A DNA stretch of 64,000 bases from Chromobacterium sinusclupearum (GTDB lineage: Bacteria > Pseudomonadota > Gammaproteobacteria > Burkholderiales > Chromobacteriaceae), in NCBI RefSeq assembly GCF_002902845.1, contig NZ_PPTF01000068.1, positions 65,483-129,482 of the forward strand, written 5' to 3'. The translations under genes and the position numbers were made by a program. The notes under the pieces are model-generated. The model had not been told where the DNA came from. It worked only from the letters and a program-made list of their open reading frames with translations, and searched no databases. Of the stretch, positions 1 to 9,008 are shown in pieces. Each line of letters opens with the position of its first letter. The first letter of the stretch is position 1.

Positions 1-303
1 GGCCTGGTGGAAAACATGGCCATCCACATCTGCTCCCACTGCGGCCACGCCGAGCACATCTTCGGCGAAGGCGGCGCGGCGAAAATGGCGCAGGACTTCG
101 GCGTGGAGCTGCTGGGTTCCTTGCCGCTGGACCTGGCCATCCGCCTGGCGGCGGACGAGGGCAAGCCCAGCGTGGCGGCCGACCCTGCCGGCAAGCCGGC
201 CGAGCTGTACCGCGCCATCGCCCGCCGCGTGGCGGTCAAGGTGGGCGAAAAGGCCCAGGACTTCTCCGGCAAGTTCCCCAAGATCGTCATCCAGAACAAC
301 TGA
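1..303 (+). CDS. apbC: Iron-sulfur carrier ATPase ApbC/Mrp, C-terminal part
   Basis: Partial gene whose 5' end lies before the window. About 100 C-terminal residues are visible. They contain the GLVENM stretch followed by ICSHCGH, the CxxC pair that binds a bridging Fe-S cluster between two subunits in the Mrp/ApbC/Nbp35 family, and then the usual IFGEGGA segment. The family is a cytosolic P-loop ATPase that delivers Fe-S clusters to apoproteins. The Walker motifs would lie upstream and cannot be checked. murI follows 8 bases after the stop, so the two may be co-transcribed. Confidence 0.9.
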   Translation, partial: GLVENMAIHICSHCGHAEHIFGEGGAAKMAQDFGVELLGSLPLDLAIRLAADEGKPSVAADPAGKPAELYRAIARRVAVKVGEKAQDFSGKFPKIVIQNN

Positions 304-311
304 GCGGCAAC

Positions 312-1091
312 ATGATTGCGATGTACGACTCCGGCCTGGGCGGGCTGTCGGTATGGCGCGCGGTGCGCGCCGCCCTGCCCGGCTGGCCGATCACCTATCT
401 GGCCGACCAGGCCTATTGTCCGTACGGCCCGCGCAGCCGCGAGGAAATCATAGACCGCGCGCTGACCGTGGGCCGCTACCTGATCAGCCAGGGTGCCACC
501 ATCCTGGTGGTGGCCTGCAATACCGCCACCACCGCCGCCATCACCGCGATGCGCGAGGAATTCACGCTGCCCATCGTCGGCATCGAACCGGCGATCAAAC
601 CGGCGGCGGCGATGAGCCGCACCGGCCGCATCGCCGTGCTGGCCACCGAATACACGCTGGCCAGCGACCGCGTCAAAACGCTGCTGGACGCGCATGCCGG
701 CGACGTGGACGTGCTGCGCCGCGCCGGCCACGGCTGGGTGGAGCAAGTCGAAGCCGGCGAGCTGTCCGGCGAACGCACCCGCGCGCTGGTTCGCCGCGTG
801 GTGGAGCCGCTGATGGGCGAAAACATCGACCACATCGCCCTGGGCTGCACCCACTATCCTTTCCTGGAGCCGCTGATCCGCGAAGTCACCGGCGACGCGA
901 TCCGGCTGTACGATCCGGCCGAGGCCATTGCCCGCCGCGTCGGCGAATTGATCCGCCAGCACGGCTTCGACAGCCAGGCCGATGGCTACTGCCGCTTCAT
1001 CACCACGGCGGAAGACGCCGGCGAAATGGCCTTGCGCCTGCCGCAACTGATAGGCCAGCCCTTCCCGGTGGAATCCGTGCCGCTGGCCTGA
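312..1091 (+). CDS. murI: Glutamate racemase
   Basis: Protein of 259 residues, the normal length for MurI, which makes D-glutamate from L-glutamate for peptidoglycan synthesis in the cytosol. Visible motifs are YDSGLGGLSV at the N-terminus, the DQAYCPYG segment, VACNTATT with the first catalytic cysteine, and GCTHYPF with the second. Both catalytic cysteines are present, so the enzyme should be active. It starts at ATG 312, just after the apbC stop. The RNase gene begins 69 bases downstream. Confidence 0.95.
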   Translation: MIAMYDSGLGGLSVWRAVRAALPGWPITYLADQAYCPYGPRSREEIIDRALTVGRYLISQGATILVVACNTATTAAITAMREEFTLPIVGIEPAIKPAAAMSRTGRIAVLATEYTLASDRVKTLLDAHAGDVDVLRRAGHGWVEQVEAGELSGERTRALVRRVVEPLMGENIDHIALGCTHYPFLEPLIREVTGDAIRLYDPAEAIARRVGELIRQHGFDSQADGYCRFITTAEDAGEMALRLPQLIGQPFPVESVPLA

Positions 1092-1160
1092 CTGGGCTCT
1101 GCCCAAGCTACAGGCAGCAGGCTAGAATCATGCCGTTTCCCTTCGCCACCGGACAAAATC

Positions 1161-1604
1161 GTGAAAACCACATCTCTACTGCTCTTGCTGGCAGCCTTCA
1201 GCCTGCCGGCGCTGGCCCAGCCGTCCTGCACCGACGCCGCCGCCCAGGCCAATCGCCAAAGCGGCAACAAGCTCGACACGGCTGAGCTCAGCGACGCTCT
1301 GCTCAGCCTGAACCGCGACGGCCGCCTGCCGGACAAGTTCGTCACCAAGCGCCAGGCGCAGGACGCCGGCTGGAAGCCTGGCCGCAGCCTGTGGAGCGTG
1401 CCGGCGCTGAAGGGCAAGTCCATCGGCGGCGACCGCTTCGGCAATTACGAAAAGCGGCTGCCGGCCGGCAAGTGGCAGGAGGCCGACCTGAACTATAAAG
1501 GAGGCAAGCGCGGCGCCTACCGGCTGGTATTCAGCAAGCAAGGCCTGCGCTATGTCAGCGTCGATCACTACAACAACTTCATCGAGGTGGCGCCATGCCG
1601 CTAA
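1161..1604 (+). CDS. Exported barnase-family guanyl-specific ribonuclease
   Basis: Starts at GTG 1161 and encodes 147 residues. A signal peptide of about 19 residues ends in LPALAQ, so the product is exported. The C-terminal half carries the barnase/RNase Sa signature: the EADLNY glutamate (about E107), the RGAYR arginines (about R117 and R121) and the DHYNNF histidine (about H136). These match the general base, phosphate-binding and general acid residues of the family. C23 and C146 could form a disulfide. The next gene, overlapping by 10 bases, encodes a barstar-like inhibitor, which supports a toxic nuclease guarded in the cytosol. The natural target is not known from the sequence. Confidence 0.88.
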   Translation: MKTTSLLLLLAAFSLPALAQPSCTDAAAQANRQSGNKLDTAELSDALLSLNRDGRLPDKFVTKRQAQDAGWKPGRSLWSVPALKGKSIGGDRFGNYEKRLPAGKWQEADLNYKGGKRGAYRLVFSKQGLRYVSVDHYNNFIEVAPCR

Positions 1605-1873
1605 CCGTGTGCGAACTGCATCACATCCGCAGCCTGGATCAATTGTTCGACGAACTCAGCCGGCAGCTGAAGCTGCCTGGCCATTTCGGCCGTAATCTGG
1701 ACGCCCTGTATGACAGCCTGGCCAACGACGTGGCTGGTCCGTTCGAGCTGGTTTGGCGCGATACGGCCGAGGCGCAAAAGGCTTTAGGCGCCGACACCTA
1801 CGCCACCATTCTGGAAATCCTGGAAACCGTGGCGGAAGAGCGTGGGGACATTACGCTGGACATCCACCACTGA
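1595..1873 (+). CDS. Barstar-family ribonuclease inhibitor
   Basis: Protein of 92 residues with barstar-like features. Near the N-terminus is IRSLDQLFDEL, followed by LPGHFGRNLDALYDSL, which corresponds to the barstar helix that plugs the RNase active site. A C-terminal DITLDI strand completes the fold. The family binds barnase tightly in the cytosol. Its start lies inside the last codons of the RNase gene (overlap 1595-1604), so translation is probably coupled and inhibitor is made with the enzyme. A terminator follows. Confidence 0.88.
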   Translation: MPLTVCELHHIRSLDQLFDELSRQLKLPGHFGRNLDALYDSLANDVAGPFELVWRDTAEAQKALGADTYATILEILETVAEERGDITLDIHH

Positions 1874-1902
1874 GCGTCGGCGATGTTGTCGACACACTAC
1901 AC

Positions 1903-1926
1903 GGGCAGCTCGCGCTGCCCTTTTTA
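1903..1926 (+). terminator. Intrinsic terminator after the RNase/inhibitor pair
   Basis: GGGCAGC, loop TCGC, GCTGCCC, then TTTTTATT. The perfect 7-bp stem with a T-run lies 30 bases after the inhibitor stop. Confidence 0.85.
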
Positions 1927-2043
1927 TTGCGCAAAAGACGCCAAAAAACCCAAAAATCATTTTTCGGAAAGCCATAAAAATCCGAAGGCATGAAAAAACG
2001 CAAAGCACATTCGAATGTGAAAAGCAATTACTGAAATCCTGCC

Positions 2044-2276
2044 AAGACAAGTTTCGACTAACGCACTATAATCGCTTCCCTTCGGCCGGCCCCGCCTGTC
2101 TGACAAAACAGGCGCCAATCCCGCAATCGCGGGCTAAAAACAATAATGCCTCCGGCCGAATATGGCGCAGCAAGCCTACCCTCCGGCGCGCATTCGTAAC
2201 TACCCCGCCACACGAATGTCATGTTACGAAAACGCTACGCTCGTTTTGAATCGTCTCAAAAGGCAGGAACAACTCA
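2044..2276 (+). promoter_or_regulatory. Candidate promoter and long structured leader of the symporter gene
   Basis: The gap 1874-2276 holds the terminator above and then this leader. TATAAT at 2067-2072 with AAGACA 17 bases upstream (2044-2049) is a reasonable sigma70 promoter. About 200 bases of leader follow, with small hairpins (GCCTGT/ACAGGC near 2095-2115 and CCCGC-AATC-GCGGG near 2121-2135). AGGAA lies just before ATG 2277. I do not recognise a known riboswitch class. Confidence 0.4.
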
Positions 2277-3512
2277 ATGAAGTCAAAAAAACTCACGGCC
2301 TTGATCCTGGTCGGGATGCTGCTGGGCATCCTGGTGGGCTATCTCTTCCGTCAACACGCTGGTGACGACGCCGCCGCGATCAAATCCTTCGTCGACGGCA
2401 TGTCCATCCTCACCGATATCTTCCTGCGGCTGATCAAGATGATCATCGCCCCGCTGGTAATCTCCACCCTGGTGGTCGGCATCGCCAAAATGGGCGACGC
2501 CAAATCGGTGGGCCGCATCGGCGGCAAAACCATGGGCTGGTTCATCGGCGCCTCGCTGGTCTCGCTGACCCTGGGCCTGATCATGGTCAACATCCTGAAG
2601 CCGGGCGTGGCGCTGAATCTGCCGCTGCCTGACCTGCACGCCGACTCCGGCATCAAGGCCGGCGCCCTTTCGCTGAAGGACTTCGTCACCCACGCCATTC
2701 CCAAGAGCGTGTTCGAGGCGATGGCCAACAACGAAATCCTGCAAATCGTGATCTTCTCGGTCTTCTTCGGCAGCGCGATGGCCGCGCTGGGCGATCGCGC
2801 CAAGGCGCTGATCGACGTCATCGACGTCGTCGCCCACGTCATGCTGAAGGTCACCAGCTATGTGATGAACTTCGCCCCGCTGGCGGTGTTCGGCGCCATT
2901 GCCGCCACCGTGGCCAAGGAAGGCCTGTCCATCCTCGGCACCTACGGCAAGTTCATGGCCCAGTTCTACCTGTCCATCGGCATCCTGTGGGCGCTGTTGA
3001 TCGCCGTCGGCGTGCTGATCGTCGGCCCGCGCCTCTTGCACCTGATGGGCATGATCAAGGAGCCGCTGCTGCTGTCGTTCACCACCGCCAGCTCCGAAGC
3101 CGCCTATCCGAAGACCCTGGAACAGCTGGAACGCTTCGGCGTGTCCAACAAGATCGCCAGCTTCGTGCTGCCGATGGGCTACTCGTTCAACCTGGACGGC
3201 TCCATGATGTACTGCACCTTCGCGGTCATCTTCATCGCACAGGCTTACGGCATCGACCTGACGCTGGCGCAGGAAATCTCCATGCTGCTGATCCTGATGC
3301 TGACGTCCAAGGGCATGGCCGGCGTGCCGCGCGCCTCGCTGGTGGTGATCGCCGCCACGCTGGCGCAGTTCAACATCCCGGAAGCCGGCCTGCTGTTGTT
3401 GCTGGGCATCGACCACTTCCTGGACATGGGCCGCTCCGCCACCAACGTGGTGGGCAACTCCATCGCCACCGCCGTGGTCGCCAAGTGGGAAGGCGAGTTG
3501 AAGCGCCACTAA
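2277..3512 (+). CDS. gltP: Dicarboxylate/glutamate:cation symporter (DAACS family)
   Basis: Inner-membrane protein of 411 residues with several hydrophobic segments. It carries the family signatures: the serine-rich re-entrant loop TTASSEAAYPKTLE, the NLDGSMMY segment of transmembrane helix 7, and DMGRSATNVVGNS of helix 8 near the C-terminus. The aspartate and asparagine residues there bind substrate and sodium or protons. The family takes up glutamate, aspartate or C4-dicarboxylates. Which substrate applies cannot be read from the sequence, so the symbol is a best guess against DctA. It is monocistronic, with a long leader and its own terminator. Confidence 0.85.
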   Translation: MKSKKLTALILVGMLLGILVGYLFRQHAGDDAAAIKSFVDGMSILTDIFLRLIKMIIAPLVISTLVVGIAKMGDAKSVGRIGGKTMGWFIGASLVSLTLGLIMVNILKPGVALNLPLPDLHADSGIKAGALSLKDFVTHAIPKSVFEAMANNEILQIVIFSVFFGSAMAALGDRAKALIDVIDVVAHVMLKVTSYVMNFAPLAVFGAIAATVAKEGLSILGTYGKFMAQFYLSIGILWALLIAVGVLIVGPRLLHLMGMIKEPLLLSFTTASSEAAYPKTLEQLERFGVSNKIASFVLPMGYSFNLDGSMMYCTFAVIFIAQAYGIDLTLAQEISMLLILMLTSKGMAGVPRASLVVIAATLAQFNIPEAGLLLLLGIDHFLDMGRSATNVVGNSIATAVVAKWEGELKRH

Positions 3513-3551
3513 GCGCGCTTTGCGCTTAGCGACGCCGCTGCCAAGGCAGCC

Positions 3552-3586
3552 ATGCCGTTCACTTCCTGGAGTGAACGGCATTTTTT
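3552..3586 (+). terminator. Intrinsic terminator after the symporter gene
   Basis: A perfect 12-bp stem (3552-3563 pairing with 3570-3581), loop TCCTGG, then a T-run at 3581-3586. Confidence 0.9.
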
Positions 3587-3634
3587 ATGGCTGAAAGATG
3601 GATTGCGCCGGCGCTTGCCGGCATAGGCAGAAGC

Positions 3635-4075
3635 CTAATGCACCACCTGGAAGGGCAGCTGATAAGCATCCTTGCCGTGGCGGACTTCAACCAGCCAGGC
3701 GCGGCTGCCGCTGACGCACATCGGCAGCGTCACCGTTGCCTTCCAGTCGGTGCCATCGCGGACGAAGGTATAACGGTTGAATCCCATGTCCATGTCCGGC
3801 ATGGTGAAGTCCGCCGTCGGCGGCGCGGCCGCCGCCGTGCCCTGCAGCCTAACCACAAACGGCTTGCCATGTTCGGGCGCGCTGTCGAAACGCAAACCGC
3901 CGCCGCCCGGCAAGGCGCAGCTGCCGCGCGAGGGATCGCAAGTTAAACGCTGCGCCGCCTGCGCCGCCGGCTTGTGGTTCAAATACCAGAAAATCAGGCT
4001 GGCCTTGATGGCGCCGAACGCAATCAGCGCCACACCCAGGATCAGCAGCTTGCGCTGCCTGGCCGTCATCGCCAC
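3635..4075 (-). CDS. Membrane-anchored small protein, YtkA/FixH-like character
   Basis: Protein of 146 residues with one N-terminal membrane segment (about residues 9-30, ending LIFWYLNHK), so the rest probably faces the periplasm. The soluble part contains TMPDMDMGFNRY followed by beta-rich sequence with two cysteines earlier (CDPSRGSCALP) and one later (LPMCV). The MPxMxM pattern resembles YtkA-like/FixH-like domains, some of which are linked to metals or respiration, but the match is weak. Its start overlaps the stop of the Nudix fusion gene by 10 bases, so it is the second gene of that operon. Confidence 0.6.
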   Translation of the reverse strand: MAMTARQRKLLILGVALIAFGAIKASLIFWYLNHKPAAQAAQRLTCDPSRGSCALPGGGGLRFDSAPEHGKPFVVRLQGTAAAAPPTADFTMPDMDMGFNRYTFVRDGTDWKATVTLPMCVSGSRAWLVEVRHGKDAYQLPFQVVH

Positions 4076-4998
4076 GCCCCCCGCATCAAGGCCACGCCAT
4101 GCGCGCCCTGTTTTCGCGCCGCATCCAGATCGCCCAGCGACAGGCCGCCCAAGGCATACACCGGCACCGGCACTTCGCCGGCCAGACAGGCGGCGAAGCC
4201 ATCCCAGCCAAGCGGCGTCTCGCCCGGATGGCTGGCGGTGGCCGCCACATGGCCCAGCAGAGCGTAGTCGAGGCCCAGCTCGCCGGCCTTGGCCAGATCG
4301 TCGCGATTATGCAGCGACGCCCCCACCCAGCTGAAATCCGGCCTTGCGCGCAGGCCATGCAAGCGCGCGCCGTTCAGATGCACGCCGTCCACCGGCCAAT
4401 CCGCGCACCAAGCCGGATCGGCATTGACCACCAGCCGGCCGTCATAACCATGGACAATAGCGGCGGCGCGGGCGACGAAGTCAGCCAGCTCATCTCGGCT
4501 CATCTGCGGCTCGCGCACCTGCACCAAGCCCCAGCGCTTTTCCGCCAGCGCGGCCAGTTGCGCCTCCACGCCCATCTCATGCGCGCAGGTGATGGCGTAA
4601 GCGTCCGGCAGCTCCAGCGATTTCAGGATAGGCCCATTGGCCGGCAGCATCGGCGCCACCGTCAGTTGTCCCGGCGTCTGCCAGGCGAAGGCCTGGCCCT
4701 CGTGCGGCTGCGGCTCGCCCATCCAGCGCCAAATGCGGAAGAAACGCAGATAGACCGAGGCGTGTTCGTAATGGTGGATCTTGGTCAGCCATGGCGTGGC
4801 GGACGTCACCTCGATCCCCATTTCCTCGGCGAATTCCCGCCGCAACGCCTGGAAATGCCCCTCGCCCGGCTCCACCTTGCCGCCGGGAAACTCCCAGTAG
4901 CCGGCGTAGGGTTTGCCTTCCGGGCGGCTGCCCAGCATGAAACTGCCGTCCGGCCGCATCAGCGCGCCGGCCACCACGTCGATTATCTTATTGCTCAT
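4066..4998 (-). CDS. Nudix hydrolase fused to a TenI/ThiE-like domain
   Basis: The start at ATG 4998 gives 310 residues beginning MSNKIIDVVAG. Residues about 1-130 are a MutT-like Nudix domain with the complete Nudix box (GKVEPGE followed by RREFAEEMGI), expected to hydrolyse nucleoside diphosphate derivatives such as oxidised dNTPs. Residues about 135-310 resemble a thiamine phosphate synthase barrel (LVQVREP, DGVHLNGARL, ALGGL). The residues typical of active ThiE are altered: the lysine after the arginine in the QxRxK segment is proline, and the INDR motif reads VNAD. A TenI-like or regulatory role is therefore more likely than thiamine phosphate synthesis. This fusion is known in proteobacteria. 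Confidence 0.85.
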   Translation of the reverse strand: MSNKIIDVVAGALMRPDGSFMLGSRPEGKPYAGYWEFPGGKVEPGEGHFQALRREFAEEMGIEVTSATPWLTKIHHYEHASVYLRFFRIWRWMGEPQPHEGQAFAWQTPGQLTVAPMLPANGPILKSLELPDAYAITCAHEMGVEAQLAALAEKRWGLVQVREPQMSRDELADFVARAAAIVHGYDGRLVVNADPAWCADWPVDGVHLNGARLHGLRARPDFSWVGASLHNRDDLAKAGELGLDYALLGHVAATASHPGETPLGWDGFAACLAGEVPVPVYALGGLSLGDLDAARKQGAHGVALMRGAWR

Positions 4999-5076
4999 GC
5001 CATCCTGCTTTACTGTGCCGAGGCCGCCAACATAGCAGCTTGGCCATTTTGCGGCCAGCCATCTGCTCAAGCCCTG

Positions 5077-5964
5077 TCAATTCTTACTTTTCCCTTTTGC
5101 CGCTTCCTTCGCCAGCCCCTCACTGCCCGCCCAATGGCAAGCGAACTGCCAGGCCACGCGGCCGGAGCGGCTGCCTCGCGTCAGGCTCCACTGCAAGGCC
5201 GCGCGTTCGGCCTTGTTGCCGTATTTCAGGCCGAAATGCCCCAGCCACGACTTGACCGCCGCCAGATACGCATCCTGGTCAAACGGATAAAAGGACAGCC
5301 ACAGGCCGAAGCGGTCGGACAACGAGACTTTCTCCTCTATCGCCTCGCCGGGATGGATCTCGCCATCCTTGAGCCAGCCCTCGCGGTTTTCGCTCATCGC
5401 CTCCGGCAGCAGATGGCGGCGGTTGGAGGTGGCGTACACCAGCAGATTGTCGCAACGCCGCGCCAGGCCGCCGTCCAGCGCGCTCTTCAAGGCCTTGTAG
5501 CCGGCATCGCCGTGCTCGAAGGACAGGTCGTCGCAATACAGGATGAAGCGTTCCGGCCGCCCAGCCAGCCACTCCACCAGTTGCGGCAGATCGGCCAGAT
5601 GCTCGCGGTCGATTTCGATCAGCCGCAAGCCCTGCTTGCCGAACAGCGGCAACAAGCACTTCACCAGCGACGACTTGCCGGTGCCGCGCGCGCCGGTCAG
5701 CAGCGCATTATTGGCCGGCAAGCCGGCGACGAACTGGCGGGTATTGGCCAGCAGCTGCTCGCGCTGCGCGTCGACGTTGGCCAACTGGTCCACCGCCACC
5801 GTATGCGGCTCATGCACCGCCTCCAGCCAGCCGGCCAGCCCCTGGCGGTGCCAGCGGAAGGCCCAGGCGCTCCAGTCCGGCTCGCGCCGCGGCGGCGGCA
5901 GCATCGGCTCTAGCCTGGCCAGCACCGCCTCGGCGCGGCGCAAGAAATCCTGAAAAGCATCCAT
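5077..5964 (-). CDS. DUF815-family P-loop ATPase
   Basis: Protein of 295 residues from ATG 5964 (MDAFQDF). Upstream codons in the same frame run into repeat DNA and are not protein. A Walker A motif GARGTGKSS lies about one third of the way in. LYCDDLSFE is the Walker B region, VYATSNRRHLLPE follows, and the C-terminal part has the conserved LSDRFGLWLSFYPFD segment. Together these are the hallmarks of DUF815, an AAA+-related family of unknown role. The product is cytosolic, without signal or membrane segments. It lies on the minus strand downstream of the repeat cluster. Confidence 0.85.
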   Translation of the reverse strand: MDAFQDFLRRAEAVLARLEPMLPPPRREPDWSAWAFRWHRQGLAGWLEAVHEPHTVAVDQLANVDAQREQLLANTRQFVAGLPANNALLTGARGTGKSSLVKCLLPLFGKQGLRLIEIDREHLADLPQLVEWLAGRPERFILYCDDLSFEHGDAGYKALKSALDGGLARRCDNLLVYATSNRRHLLPEAMSENREGWLKDGEIHPGEAIEEKVSLSDRFGLWLSFYPFDQDAYLAAVKSWLGHFGLKYGNKAERAALQWSLTRGSRSGRVAWQFACHWAGSEGLAKEAAKGKSKN

Positions 5965-5972
5965 TTCGACAT

Positions 5973-6254
5973 CCCCGTAGGGCGGGCAGGCCTTTGGGCC
6001 TTGCCCGCGTCGTCCATGATTGCGGCGGCGCGACGCCATAGCCACTCGCCTGGCCATCAAAGCAAAAGCGCGGGCAAATCACGACTTGCCCATCCTGCGC
6101 CTCACCAACCCCGCAGGGCGGGCAGGCCCTTGGGCCTTGCCCGCATCGACCATGATGGCGGCGGCGCGACGCCATAGCCACTCGCCTGGCATCAAAGCAA
6201 AAACGCGGGCAAGGCCTGTGGCCTGCCCGCCCTACACATCTGCCCGCCCTACGC
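5973..6254. repeat. REP/BIME-like palindromic repeat cluster with a 105-bp tandem duplication
   Basis: A palindromic unit of about 30 bp (GTAGGGCGGGCAGGCC, short spacer, GGCCTTGCCCGC) occurs at 5977-6008, again near 6113-6144, and inverted at 6206-6234. A partial copy lies at 6240-6254. The unit plus its flank forms a direct repeat of about 105 bp (5973-6077 and 6109-6212) that differs by one deletion and a few substitutions. The cluster fills the gap between the HAD and DUF815 genes and reaches to 9 bases from the DUF815 start, so it may shape the mRNA end or leader. Confidence 0.85.
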
Positions 6255-6275
6255 TTTACAAACAGCCAGAAAAGC

Positions 6276-6965
6276 TCAATCGCGCAGCGAGATCACCAGC
6301 CAGCCATGCTCCTCGGCATAGGCCCGCAGCTTGTCGTCGGCGTCCACCGCCACCGGGTGGTCCACCAGCTTCATCAGCGGCAGGTCATTGTGCGAGTCGC
6401 TGTAGAAGAAGCTTTCGCCATAGCTGTCCCAGCCCTCGCCGCGCTCGGCCAGCCACTGCTCGATGCGGGTGATCTTGCCTTCCTTGAAGCTCAGCACGCC
6501 GGTGGGGCGGCCGGTGAAGTTGCCTGCCGCGTCTTCTTCCAGCTCGATGGCGATCAGGTGCTCCACGCCCAGTTCATGCGCGATCGGGCCGGTGATGAAG
6601 CGGTTGGTGGCGGTGATGATCACGATCTGGTCGCCCTCGGCGCGGTGGGCGGCGAGGCGCTCGCGGGCCTTGTTCGGGATCAGCGGTTTGATGTGGTTTT
6701 CCAGATAGTCGGCGTGCAGCTCGTCCAACTGCGGCCGCGAAAAGCGGGTCAGCGGCGCCAGGATGAACGCCAGATACTCGTTCATGTCCAGCGTGCCGTT
6801 CTGGTATTGGCGGTAGAAGTAGCTGTTGCGCTCGTCGTACTCGGCGGCGTCCAGAATGCCGCGCTTGATCAGGAAGCGCGGCCATTCGAAGTCGGAGTCT
6901 CCGGCGATCAGGGTGTGGTCGAGGTCGAACAGGGCAAGCCTGCGTTTGGCGGTGGAAGTGGTCAT
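6276..6965 (-). CDS. HAD-superfamily (subfamily IB) phosphatase
   Basis: Protein of 229 residues from ATG 6965. The N-terminus has LFDLDHTLIAGDSD, the DxDxT nucleophile motif. IITATNRF is motif II and the C-terminal YSDSHNDLPLM provides the acidic motif IV. This arrangement is typical of SerB-related HAD-IB hydrolases. The substrate is unknown; phosphoserine phosphatase is possible but not shown. The start overlaps the hda stop as ATGA (6962-6965), so the two form an operon. The longer reading frame upstream is not coding, because hda occupies that DNA. Confidence 0.88.
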   Translation of the reverse strand: MTTSTAKRRLALFDLDHTLIAGDSDFEWPRFLIKRGILDAAEYDERNSYFYRQYQNGTLDMNEYLAFILAPLTRFSRPQLDELHADYLENHIKPLIPNKARERLAAHRAEGDQIVIITATNRFITGPIAHELGVEHLIAIELEEDAAGNFTGRPTGVLSFKEGKITRIEQWLAERGEGWDSYGESFFYSDSHNDLPLMKLVDHPVAVDADDKLRAYAEEHGWLVISLRD

Positions 6966-7636
6966 GATTCCGGGGTAGCGGTTTGCAAAACGTTTTTCAC
7001 CAGCGGCACGGTGATCGGGCGCCGCAGCGCCAGCGAGTAGCGGTCCAGCATGTCTATCATCGCGATCAGGCTGGTCAGGTCGCGCCGCCAATGGGTAAGC
7101 AGATAACGGTAGACGTCGTCCGGAATCGACAGCTGCCGGTTGGCGGCGTGGCTGCGCAGGGCCGCCAGCTTGTCGTCGTCGGACAAGGCCTTCACTTCCA
7201 GCACCAGGCCCCAGCCGAGGCGGGTGCGCAGATCGTCGCGTACCGACAGCGCCAGCGGCGGCTTGCGCCCGGCCATCAGCAGGCGGCCCTCGCCGCCCTC
7301 CTTCAAGGAGTTGTAGAAGGAGAACAGCATGATCTGGTCGTCCGGCGCTAGATCCTCCACATGGTCCACGGCGATGAAGCTGGCCTCTCGCGCGAAATCC
7401 GGCAGATGGTCGCCCTTGCCATCCAGGTAGATGGCGGCGCGGCCCAGCCGCTCGGCGTGGGCAATCCAGGCCTGCAACAGATGCGTTTTGCCGCAACCGG
7501 GCTCGCCCCATAGATAGATGAAGCGTTCGCCTTCGGTGGCGGTCAGGGCGGTGATCACCTCGCGGTTGCGCTCGGCCAGGAAATTGTCGAAGGCCGGCAG
7601 CGGCGTAGGCGTGAGATCGAGTACGAGCTGGTCCAA
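6962..7636 (-). CDS. hda: DnaA regulatory inactivator Hda
   Basis: Protein of 224 residues resembling the AAA+ domain of DnaA without its DNA-binding domain. Visible parts are the N-terminal MDQLVLDL, which looks like a clamp-binding motif, then Walker A GEPGCGKTH, Walker B FIAVDHVEDL, and the C-terminal LLTHWRRDLTSLIAMIDMLD segment. Hda works with the sliding clamp to stimulate ATP hydrolysis by DnaA and prevent re-initiation. It is the first gene of a two-gene operon with the HAD phosphatase and is divergent from purM across a 238-base gap. Confidence 0.9.
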   Translation of the reverse strand: MDQLVLDLTPTPLPAFDNFLAERNREVITALTATEGERFIYLWGEPGCGKTHLLQAWIAHAERLGRAAIYLDGKGDHLPDFAREASFIAVDHVEDLAPDDQIMLFSFYNSLKEGGEGRLLMAGRKPPLALSVRDDLRTRLGWGLVLEVKALSDDDKLAALRSHAANRQLSIPDDVYRYLLTHWRRDLTSLIAMIDMLDRYSLALRRPITVPLVKNVLQTATPES

Positions 7637-7874
7637 GTTTACGGTGCGGCGTTGCGTGCTGACATCAATAAGTACGATTTTACGACGATACGGCCCATCG
7701 GTGGAACCGCCATTTTATCCGGCAAAATTCATGACAAATTCAAATCGGGCGAATCCGTCCACATTGCTGTCTGTTTGCCAGCCTTTTTGCCATTTTTCAG
7801 TTAAAATACAGTGCTTTCGCACCGGCGAAAGCTTGATGTAAAAATATTTCAAGTTTGCAGAAAGCGAGATTATC

Positions 7875-8912
<1,038 letters not shown>

Positions 8913-8937
8913 GGCTTAGCCACAAGCAGCCTTTTGC

Positions 8938-8962
8938 GCGCCGCTGGCCCCGCCGGCGGCGC
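8938..8962 (+). repeat. GC-rich inverted repeat between purM and purN
   Basis: A 10-bp stem (8938-8947 with 8953-8962, one wobble pair) around a CCCCG loop, without a T-run. It could stabilise or partly terminate the purM transcript. Only structure is seen. Confidence 0.5.
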
Positions 8963-9008
8963 TTGTCATTTGGCGGATGCCCAACCGAATACCGATACCC
9001 AACGGCAT

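Noticed and set aside
2283-3581. Long open frame of 432 codons antisense to the symporter gene
   Set aside because: It is the complement of a high-GC coding sequence and its product is a low-complexity His/Gln/Asp-rich chain with no motif. The plus-strand gene is clearly the real one.
4099-5913. Open frame of 604 codons on the plus strand
   Set aside because: It runs through two confirmed minus-strand genes (Nudix fusion, DUF815 ATPase) and has no recognisable domain.
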